From: Solen grandis
Lineage: Eukaryota; Mollusca; Bivalvia; Adapedonta; Solenidae
Assembly (NCBI GenBank): GCA_021229015.1
Contig: CM037782.1
Location: forward strand, 44,483,224-44,547,223
Length of the DNA stretch: 64,000 nt
Direction: 5' to 3'
The position numbers and the translations under genes are program-made. The notes under the pieces are model-generated. The model saw nothing but the letters and a program-made list of their open reading frames with translations. It had not been told where the DNA came from and did not search any database. Shown one piece after another: positions 60,501 to 64,000 of the stretch. The stretch's first letter is position 1. Each line of letters opens with the position of its first letter.

Positions 60501-63500
60501 TACAAAAGACCATTCCACTCCGAAATGAGACGTAAACATACGTAAATCAACGAGCACTACCCAAATGATGGTGCATAATTTCACACATTGTTAAATGGGA
60601 AATAAAATGCATATGAGATATCCGCCAAATCACTGATTGGTCAGTTTGAATCAGCGAATTATACCGAGTATTGCCGAACCCCTGGTGAAATTGCCTATTG
60701 GTTTCTAAATTATTTCAAGCCAATGGCTATTTCAAAATGTAAACATAATGGCATTTCGACTTATCTGTAATATGTTATCTTTAATATAATTGAAACATTG
60801 TGCCAAGCTGCACGGGAATTAAGCGACATCATGAAATAAACATATACGCAGTCTTGATACGCCTCTTCCTATGTTGCTCATTTTCTATTTTATCATCAAA
60901 TTTTAGACCAATATGGACATTCTATAACATACATCATCAATTCAGCATTCTACTACATCACATTGCCTTAGAATAAGGGTTTACGGTGAATTCTGTGACT
61001 TTCGAATAAGGGGGTAGTCGTAAACAAAACGTTAGTATTCTCTTGCTATAAATCACAATAGTTTTTTTATTGGCAGACCTTACTCTATGGTTTTCAAATG
61101 AGATATAAACCAAGATGATATTTATTGCTTTTTGTCAGAAATCTGTGGTCTCAGAATAACACATGTGAACATACTGTTTTAATTTGTGTAAAGGTATTTA
61201 CCTGAGCTGTATTAAACTCATGACTGCAACATAACGGCGGATTACTGGAGCTAATTCACAGAACACGATTGACTGCCCTTGGTATTTTATCTACATCTCT
61301 CAGCGACATGGTGTATAGCGGCCTTTAATATTCAATTATGTAAAGCTTAATATCTCCAATTGATATCTGCAATTGAAATCGATTTTCTATTAAACGTATT
61401 TCCCAGGTAACTTTTCATTTGGGAATAAAGACAAATCTTTTTCATTATACAAAGGTTTATGCGTTCTTTTGTCTATTCAAATGAATAATTTTGCACCTCC
61501 AATTTAAAATCCGGCAAATGGTGTTTAGATTTTATCATTTTTTAATTGAAAGAAGAGATCAGATGTCCTCATTGATATAAGGTCTAGAGGTATGGATGTG
61601 AGAATAATGATTCTCAGATGATGTAGGAACAGAGACTTGGTTTTGTACAAGTTACATACTCTTGGTGATATATACAGGATCTCTGATGAGTTGTCATATA
61701 ATATAAAATTTTATTAAACGAGTTAAAAAAGTGGTAAAAGCGAGCATCCGTCGTCTTAACGATATTTCTATTTGGCTACTTGAGTGTCAGATCGAGTTCA
61801 AATGATTTCGGCATACAAATAACGCCTTTACCACACAGTTATCTGTGTTTATACAAATAACGCCATTACCACACAGTTATCTGTGTTTATACAAATAATG
61901 CCTTTACCACACAGTTATCTGTGTTTATACAAATAATGCCTTTACCACACAGTTATCTGTGTTTATACAAATAATGCCTTTACCACACAGTTATCTGTGT
62001 TTATACAAATAATGCCTTTACCACACAGTTATTTGTGTTTATACAAATAATGCCTTTACCACACAGTTATCTGTGTTTATACAAATAACGCCATTACCAC
62101 ACAGTTATCTGTGTTTATACAAATGTAGTAGAGGTATAAAATGGCACTTGTACTATCTTGCCATAGAGCTAGCTTTTGTGGCGACGTGGTAGAGTGTCCG
62201 ATTTGCATACCAAGGGTCCCGAGTTCGATACCAGCGCGGGGCAGTAGGATTTTACTTGGTTACACAAATAATGCCTTTACCACACAACTATCTGTGTTTA
62301 TGGTCACACGTACTTAGTATCCTATATGTTCTTGACATAAGTGGTGTGTCTGTGTTATGGAAAGATATATGCACCCGTAAATATAAAGAGGATAAGTTAA
62401 GAACCATGTATCCTTTAAAAAATTCATCTTCACAGCACAGACAAAAAAAAGGCGAGAGAGAAAAACGTCCCCATTTTTCTGTTAACTGGAGCTGAAATTT
62501 ATTTATAGGACTCAAATATAAAGAAACATGAATTTCAATTGAATATCTTTTTCTTAGCACATGGCATTTTTCTCTCGTCCAATCAGATGCCAGTATTTGT
62601 TCATAGTCACCGTGGACTATAACGCGTAGTCCACACTTTTGTAAAAAATCAATAAGTGTGGACTATGCCACCACATAACTCACACTTTTGTGACGTTTTG
62701 TCGCTAGTGGACGGAAAATACCATGTGCTAAATAGGTTAGTTCATAGTTGCCTTTCAACTACACGACATAGTCACTCGGGCTCCGCCCTCGTGACTATAT
62801 CGTGTAGTGGAAGGCAACTATGAACTAACCTATACTTCTGTTTTCATCAGGGACAATATGGACAACTCGCCACTCCACCTGGCGGCCGAGAACGGCTACA
62901 CCCGCAGTATGAAGCTGTTGCTGACTGTCTATCCGAACCTCTTGAACCTGGTCAACAAGTCCGGGGTATGCACTGGCATATAGGGTCCCTCACTTTTTCT
63001 AGATTGTCTGATACGTCAGACGTACCCTTGTTAAACTTAATTGTACTAAATTAACAGAAAAACAAAGAAATCTATACAACGAATTATAATTTAGATTACA
63101 CTATTTAAGTGATACAACTAACGTGAACATTGGTATTTAAACCATCGAATAAATTGTATTATTCCGGATTTAGCATGGCTTTTTTCAATTTATTTTTTGA
63201 TTATAAGGTCTGTCTATTTTTCTGTTTATCGTTAATATTTTTATTTAAAAGATTAAATTTTCACCCTGCTAAATGAGATTCAAAATATTCAAATACCGGT
63301 TATGTTTGAATATCGCACAATCGTATGTTGACGATGATGTAGATCCGTTCATTCATTCATTCATTCATTCATTCATTCATTTATTCATTCATTCATTCTT
63401 GTTCCTCTGCTGCAGAATACGGCGCTCCATCTCGCGGCAAAAGCGGGTCACGTGTCGGCGGTAGAGCTGCTCATGTCCCTAGATTCCTACTTCACCATCA

Positions 63501-63582
63501 ACAGAGATGACCAAACGTTCATGGACATCACCCTGCGCGAACGTCGGACTGACGTAGCGTACGCTATCATACGTCACGAGAG
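39517..63582 (+). CDS. TRPA1: TRPA1 channel, N-terminal ankyrin half (11 exons, partial at both ends)
   Basis: Plasma-membrane cation channel that senses irritants and temperature. Only its cytosolic ankyrin domain is in the window. Exons are 39517-39692, 50541-50648, 54167-54275, 55227-55324, 56124-56171, 56790-56978, 57699-57899, 58877-59040, 60149-60313, 62851-62965 and 63416-63582. All have AG/GT borders and phases that join without a break, giving about 513 residues and some 14 ankyrin repeats. The order of segments (FGNTPLHVAV, LRRTPLHRAALFDHVNVV, GADINAQDAHDRTPLLLA, IDIKDKDNRNFLHLA, NGCTPLHYASKEG, KDNDKKSPLHFAA) follows vertebrate TRPA1 closely, which separates it from other ankyrin proteins. 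The N-terminal ~60 residues would lie in or before the N gap. Linker, six membrane helices and pore follow after 63582. Introns range from 450 bp to 10.8 kb. Confidence 0.93.
40330..40450 (+). repeat. Short degenerate array of GTCAAATCGTCCC units
   Basis: Five or six imperfect units (GGTCAAACCGTCCCCCA, GTCAAATCGTCCTCC, GTCAAATCGTCCC, GGTCAAATCGTACCCC, GGTCAAGACGTCCCCC) lie in the first TRPA1 intron. Confidence 0.7.
41038..41982 (+). CDS. LINE A endonuclease-domain frame
   Basis: APE-type endonuclease of a non-LTR retrotransposon, which nicks target DNA for target-primed reverse transcription. Visible motifs are FIVGDFNSRCANIDDF (catalytic GDFN), GDFTFHSSQGSSVVDYLLLN (Asp/Tyr strand) and EFSDHCGITF (catalytic SDH). 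The true frame extends upstream to about 40927 without an ATG, so the annotated start is only the first start codon in a truncated copy. It ends at TGA 41980-41982 because a run of eleven As (41964-41974) shifts the frame. One base more or less would join it to the RT frame. Confidence 0.85.
   Translation: MFDFNEDVYFLSTYIPPINSTVINTDNFDFYDELETLLEKYKLLGKCFIVGDFNSRCANIDDFIEYDQYINYDSQLSKSVYINKRVSKDHVTDSHGKRLIELCQSTSFIIGNGRLHDDRDIGDFTFHSSQGSSVVDYLLLNPLDMSEITSFNIQNITEFSDHCGITFSLKMKSKENTNEVNNTEKFYISFDENKVNEFQHLLSAKNSELLSLAEQIESVDNIDKLTNDFISILQECSFKTFSQEKYSSQTKKVNSNKKPWFNDDCYTARKQFTKARNAFNRDKNNGNLKKEFLKRKKHYNQTKHKNKHLKKKTS
41972..43516 (+). CDS. LINE A reverse-transcriptase frame
   Basis: Non-LTR reverse transcriptase that copies element RNA at the nicked target. 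The frame is open from the A run at about 41972; the first ATG is at 42218. A (GAT)11 microsatellite (42068-42100) gives an Asp run in the linker. RT motifs in order are GLDQISAEM, GIIYPIFKGGKIDEAKNYRG, FGFQKEKSTIDC, FCAFVDFEKCFDRIDRSYL, GVKQGDPCSTILFLFFLNDI, the active site LLFADDAVIF, and FKYLGITL. The C-terminal CLYGETERYPLNIYRQFKM matches the related fragment at 49.6-50.3 kb. The stop at 43514-43516 is premature, since homologous coding continues in other frames. Confidence 0.85.
44694..45416 (-). CDS. LINE B, C-terminal part of ORF2 after an in-frame TGA
   Basis: In frame with the RT frame and separated from it only by TGA 45420-45422 (AAVP-stop-EMGCVPP), so this was one protein. It contains the Cys/His knuckle ERHCPFCRVVEDEMHVILDC (C..C, H, C) found at the C-terminus of many LINE ORF2 proteins, thought to help bind nucleic acid. 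It ends at TAA 44694-44696, followed by the 3' UTR. The ATG near its start is internal and unlikely to be used. Confidence 0.85.
   Translation of the reverse strand: MGCVPPVVRQWKYIAMQLTRLSHTNSSRINKRIALWSVSKSSNSKNWFHTVKKQLRDLRLDSFCNISHPISKSAFVNQVEASVMENYITEWSRIINSPVGVSGKGQNKLRTYRTYKQVYSAEEYCKMILPPRHRSALCKFRCGVAPIRIETGRYENLRLDERHCPFCRVVEDEMHVILDCPLYDDFRSDLYYKANAFYPYFMNLSKANKFTLLFSSQCLIRQCAKTCFNILQRRQFYLCK
45420..47507 (-). CDS. LINE B reverse transcriptase frame
   Basis: 695 codons from the first ATG. The N-terminal part is the end of the endonuclease domain (IPDHSLLSWN, equivalent to the SDH motif) and the rest is reverse transcriptase. Motifs in order are KATGIDNIPSEVL, HPIPKSSTADARDPLSYRGI, NGFRKKRSTIDHISSLVNLI, FTAFVDFRKAYDLINRSKLR, GLRQGCGLSPIFFNFYINDL, the catalytic LLYADDIVLMAE, and YKYLGIVLQEHL. 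The upstream neighbour joins in frame through TAA 47544-47546, so the start at 47507 is an artefact of that stop. Catalytic Asp residues are all present. Confidence 0.9.
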   Translation of the reverse strand: MSKFTDFSVTLTTDVINNSCDISTLAPTSIPDHSLLSWNIVCDIVSFYDKSSCERTAYDKFDLKRIPGNFLRGSGTILQINNIIENLEQGLQSQSDIDTLYNDWCSIIKQNMYKDVPYKTFSGVNVNKRYRSAKPWWNPGLTDLWNVLCIAERKWLKCLCRNEKSKLKADFVQARKCFDREVQKAKRYYWYSLQSDILSDCNVDQSKFWQSIGKIGIGQSKGQNIPMQVVFEDGSTSSSLDDILSKWKQDFSSLFNNIPTNYLNQDVNLDLRTEDNVMQQPFNDNISILEVKRALDRAKLRKATGIDNIPSEVLKNNATAMFLHVLFNICFNKGIVPSIWNKCIIHPIPKSSTADARDPLSYRGIALTCTMYKLYCSILNDRLSTWSEANNIIVDEQNGFRKKRSTIDHISSLVNLIDTRKKLKKNTFTAFVDFRKAYDLINRSKLRKRLQDIGICGRMLSAVKSLYSCVASCIQINSFTTEWFDVQCGLRQGCGLSPIFFNFYINDLAVFLKTFNVGVTIDKENVCILLYADDIVLMAENENDLQILLNGLHDWCHTNDMVINTSKSNIVHFRPESQTRSDFVFNCGQDTLTYIDRYKYLGIVLQEHLDLNVTARMVAQSASRALALLIAKCKLVGGVPYNVFTKLYDSLVWPVIAYGSSVWGHKSFSCINAVHNRAMRFFLGVGKYTPNAAVP
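47544..48204 (-). CDS. LINE B endonuclease region, one frameshift and one stop
   Basis: APE-like endonuclease that begins right after the ORF1 stop with GFWNVRGFNMDC and contains DILALAETHLTE (the catalytic Glu), GYQWFGHNRK and GSGGVGFLIRN. Near 47885 the frame shifts and continues as MDDFTLLPCVCYLPPENSS and IYICGDFNSRCGDLDDF (catalytic GDFN). TAA at 47544-47546 interrupts VSVKG-stop-AVVDYCIAKHDS, the conserved strand before the last catalytic His. The domain is complete apart from these two lesions. Two overlapping frames (48168-47818 and 47930-47544) carry it. Confidence 0.85.
48205..49368 (-). CDS. LINE B ORF1 protein
   Basis: 387-residue, intact ORF1-type nucleic-acid-binding protein. 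The N-terminal ~110 residues are Ser/Lys-rich and disordered. A coiled coil spans roughly residues 115-190 (heptads around HMQFSALSERMDKLESGLEQ). An RRM-like/ORF1 domain follows (LNVVIRDLPESSSENTKVKV, RDVFINHDQTHAERMMANNF). The C-terminus is rich in Arg, Gly and Asn (RRQGGARGRTGRRGHGGG). Family knowledge: such proteins trimerise and coat the element RNA. The frame ends TAG 48205-48207, and the endonuclease continues in the same frame without an ATG for 13 codons. MASSCVMG, 14 residues in, is an alternative start. Confidence 0.85.
   Translation of the reverse strand: MISSRLICVLERDDMASSCVMGSDMGEAAEYVDSIMSSQQATRVSTPVHTGRKRNASEPSTSDADAKKARITAKARRSLISKKPGSSSPDSSGTVPSVEQLLTQLSADIHMQFSALSERMDKLESGLEQRISNKVAQLLDKRVNSEMTKIRTKVEADIVSFKEDLKAELAEDLGEINGKIQDLTGRSSSLTKPDLSLNVVIRDLPESSSENTKVKVNALIRDGLKLSDVSCVKAERKKSGVNKPGVVIATFSSHEDKRKVMVGKNALSSSRQYRDVFINHDQTHAERMMANNFRVILGSLKLHGLALRGARVIRKDVERPRDNLNELDSNRYSPRRQGNDRDNRSDNRGVNRPGNGSSGDRRQGGARGRTGRRGHGGGQYRGGSTLH
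49620..50320 (-). mobile_element. Non-LTR retrotransposon C, 3' fragment related to element A
   Basis: Only the C-terminal part of the RT protein is left, with several frame breaks. In minus-strand order it has NSLAVYGELGRFPLIIERHV (about 50300-50230; compare CLYGETERYPLNIYRQFKM in element A), then KYRRILAKLRLSSHTLNIEQ and the Cys/His knuckle KCHFCNTDDIEDEYHFILIC, and it ends near 49650. It is a separate insertion from element B because the domains and orientation order do not join. It lies just 220 bp before TRPA1 exon b. Confidence 0.75.
50541..50648 (+). CDS. TRPA1: TRPA1 exon b
   Basis: Acceptor ATTTCCAG, donor TTG/GTAAGA; 36 codons, phase 0 at both ends. It encodes LLSHSGVNPNLKGEKG and LPLHYCAYKDRDECAKLL, one ankyrin repeat. 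Confidence 0.9.
50649..54166. other. TRPA1 intron, 3.5 kb, no gene seen
   Basis: AT-rich intron with poly-T stretches and no recognisable element. Short open frames carry no motif. Confidence 0.5.
54167..54275 (+). CDS. TRPA1: TRPA1 exon c
   Basis: Acceptor GATTTCAG, donor CACG/GTACGT, 36 codons plus one base. It encodes LQNGAKPCIKCDNGFFPINI and AAAKTLEILIRHG. Three cysteines lie within this repeat, at positions similar to a Cys-rich repeat in vertebrate TRPA1. Confidence 0.9.
54468..54522. repeat. (ATT/ATA) trinucleotide microsatellite
   Basis: AAT units pass into ATT units, so the tract is itself an inverted repeat, within a TRPA1 intron. Confidence 0.9.
55227..55324 (+). CDS. TRPA1: TRPA1 exon d
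   Basis: Acceptor ACTTTCAG, donor AAG/GTTAGC. It completes the split Val codon of exon c and ends in phase 0. It encodes LTFTDKENNMPLHCAVNSGD. Confidence 0.88.
55590..55880. repeat. AC-flanked dispersed repeat in TRPA1 intron
   Basis: (AC) runs at both ends (55601-55615 and 55863-55873) enclose CTTGCAAGCACC...GAGGACAATGTC, a CCCTAACCC-like stretch and GTGGGGACGTCCTCAG. The block has the look of a dispersed repeat, but no second copy is in the window. Confidence 0.35.
56124..56171 (+). CDS. TRPA1: TRPA1 exon e (16 codons)
   Basis: Acceptor CACGCGCAG, donor CAG/GTAATT; 48 nt encoding AVEVCLSAGAPVDAKQ, half an ankyrin repeat. Phase 0 on both sides. It is the smallest exon of the gene here, but it fits exactly between exons d and f. 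Confidence 0.85.
56790..56978 (+). CDS. TRPA1: TRPA1 exon f
   Basis: Acceptor TGTATTCAG, donor AAT/GTAATG; 63 codons. It encodes SSTPLHFASAQGSLDMVQMM and LRRTPLHRAALFDHVNVVQF. The second repeat matches vertebrate TRPA1 particularly well. Confidence 0.92.
57699..57899 (+). CDS. TRPA1: TRPA1 exon g
   Basis: Acceptor GATTGCAG, donor AAG/GTATAG; 67 codons. It encodes GADINAQDAHDRTPLLLASS and KSGAEIDIKDKDNRNFLHLA, the best-conserved stretch in the window. Confidence 0.93.
57945..58135 (+). repeat. SINE fragment in TRPA1 intron
   Basis: GGTCGTGGGTTCGATCCATG is a strong pol III B box, followed by a SINE-like body. The A-box half is missing, so it is 5'-truncated. Confidence 0.5.
58877..59040 (+). 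CDS. TRPA1: TRPA1 exon h
   Basis: Acceptor CTTTGTAG, donor CTTG/GTATAT; 54 codons plus two bases. It encodes NGCTPLHYASKEGHL and NPKDNDKKSPLHFAA. Of the cysteine pair seven residues apart in mammals (C414/C421 in human), the first is kept and the second is Ser here. Confidence 0.92.
59345..59540 (+). repeat. tRNA-derived SINE in TRPA1 intron
   Basis: A box TAGCTAATTGGTTAGGGCG and B box GTGAGTTCGATCCCCC are spaced as in a tRNA. They are followed by a body with GACTGGGTGACCCAGTGTCA (itself a hairpin) and TGTCATGTCACAC. Confidence 0.7.
60149..60313 (+). CDS. TRPA1: TRPA1 exon i
   Basis: Acceptor GCATGCAG, donor ACAAG/GTAACT. It completes the Cys codon begun by exon h and ends in phase 2. It encodes YGRYNTCKRLLESSMGPNII and DGDGLSALHIAATNGHTKII. 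Confidence 0.92.
61815..62124 (+). repeat. 38-bp tandem satellite, 8 units
   Basis: The unit is ACAAATAATGCCTTTACC, then ACACAGTTATCTGTGTTTAT, in exact 38-bp register from 61815. Every unit holds ACACAG-TTAT-CTGTGT, a 6-bp-stem hairpin. A ninth copy lies beyond a SINE at 62264-62301. Confidence 0.92.
62172..62263 (+). repeat. tRNA-derived SINE head
   Basis: TGGCGACGTGGTAGAGTG (A-box region) and CCGAGTTCGATACC (B box) are spaced as in a tRNA. The sequence directly after it (62264-62301) is one unit of the neighbouring 38-bp satellite. Confidence 0.6.
62556..62729. mobile_element. Small MITE-like element with ~20-bp inverted termini
   Basis: The left end AGCACATGGCATTTTTC mirrors the right end GGAAAATACCATGTGCT, with TA at both outer borders (possible TA target site, Tc1/mariner style). 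Inside is a second inverted pair, GTGGACTATAACGCGTAGTCCACAC with GTGTGGACTATG. It is 174 bp with no coding frame. Confidence 0.6.
62732..62833. repeat. Near-perfect 102-bp palindrome beside TRPA1 exon j
   Basis: ATAGGTTAGTTCATAGTTGC on the left is matched by GCAACTATGAACTAACCTAT on the right. The stem continues through CTACACGA.ATAGTCAC, with about three mismatches in 45+ paired bases and a short CTCCG-type loop. It ends 17 bp before the splice acceptor at 62850. Confidence 0.9.
62851..62965 (+). CDS. TRPA1: TRPA1 exon j
   Basis: Acceptor TTTCATCAG, donor GGG/GTATGC. It completes the Arg codon begun in exon i and ends in phase 0. It encodes MDNSPLHLAAENGYTRSMKL and LTVYPNLLNLVNKSG. Confidence 0.92.
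63343..63400. repeat. (CATT) tetranucleotide microsatellite
   Basis: About fourteen ATTC units with one interruption, ending 15 bp before the TRPA1 exon k acceptor and extending its pyrimidine-rich tract. Confidence 0.95.
63416..63582 (+). CDS. TRPA1: TRPA1 exon k
   Basis: Acceptor CTGCTGCAG, donor GAGAG/GTACGC; 55 codons plus two bases. It encodes NTALHLAAKAGHVSAVELLM and ITLRERRTDVAYAIIRHER, the last ankyrin repeats before the linker. The next exon lies beyond the window. Confidence 0.92.
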
Positions 63583-64000
63583 GTACGCCGGCTTTAGTTT
63601 GTTTATGCCCCCTACTCCCCTACCCCACGCTTAAAACTCTGCTTTTATTTAATGCAATGTATAAGGACCCCTCTGTTAATTCTTGAAGTACACATTCTTC
63701 CATGGAAAATCAATTGTAATGTTTTTAAAAGATAAGTCCAAATTTGGCGTAGTTTTAACTTATGCTTAGTTAAGTAAGTGTAAAGACATAAGTACAGTGG
63801 CATTTAACTCATCAGTGTGAACATGTAATATAGCATGAGTTGCTTACAAATCGGTTTAATATTTTACTCAGTTACATCTTTCCGCCTTTAATCTGTCTAT
63901 TTGTATAGTCTATCTAGATAACGTCTTCGTCCTTCTAACGCTTCATTAGCATTGAGGTAAAAAATAATGGCCTTATAAATGTCAATTTTAAATGGTTAAT

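Overview
This window is AT-rich animal nuclear DNA. Coding exons are short and flanked by canonical GT/AG splice sites. Introns are kilobases long, and the intergenic DNA is full of SINEs, LINEs, MITE-like palindromes, satellites and microsatellites. The recognisable proteins are secreted type-B carboxylesterases, the first coding exon of translation-factor subunit eIF2B-gamma, and the ankyrin-repeat half of a TRPA1 channel. Gene content and repeat style suggest a mollusc, probably a bivalve. This is an inference, because no lineage marker is decisive.

Layout. 0.87-15.5 kb holds a tandem cluster of three carboxylesterase copies, all on the minus strand. Copy 1 (870-3601) is complete but carries two one-base deletions. 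Copy 2 (12077-14379) is intact and has two exons. Copy 3 (14972-15481) is a decayed N-terminal fragment. The 8.5 kb between copies 1 and 2 holds repeats and one possible first exon of a plus-strand gene (6658-6690). 15.5-38.3 kb is essentially gene-free. It holds a degenerate tandem array (17.0-18.1 kb), two inverted copies of a dispersed repeat (18.2-18.8 and 33.85-34.5 kb), a 37-bp satellite (21.55-22.13 kb), paired inverted short-unit arrays (23.1 and 25.1-25.5 kb), a 26-bp minisatellite (26.4-27.05 kb), a ~1.5 kb near-palindrome (27.8-29.34 kb), a possible orphan exon (33374-33439), and two MITE-like elements with terminal inverted repeats and candidate target-site duplications (36.5-36.9 and 37.5-38.2 kb).

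38326-38473 is the first coding exon of EIF2B3. It is followed by a SINE, a 53-bp duplication and a 100-N assembly gap (39365-39464). No further EIF2B3 exon is visible. From 39517 to the window end there are eleven plus-strand exons of TRPA1, all ankyrin repeats, with matching splice phases throughout. They encode about 513 residues. The N-terminus is missing, in or before the gap, and the membrane and pore exons lie beyond the window. The first visible intron is 10.8 kb and has been filled by three non-LTR retrotransposons: one sense, 5'-truncated LINE, one nearly complete antisense LINE, and one antisense 3' fragment. Later introns hold SINEs, a 38-bp satellite and palindromic elements, one of them ending 17 bp before a splice acceptor.

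The genes do not form a pathway. The esterase cluster shows local duplication and decay, and the TRPA1 locus shows intron growth by retroelements. I found no CRISPR array, rRNA or free-standing tRNA gene. Every tRNA-like sequence looks like part of a SINE.
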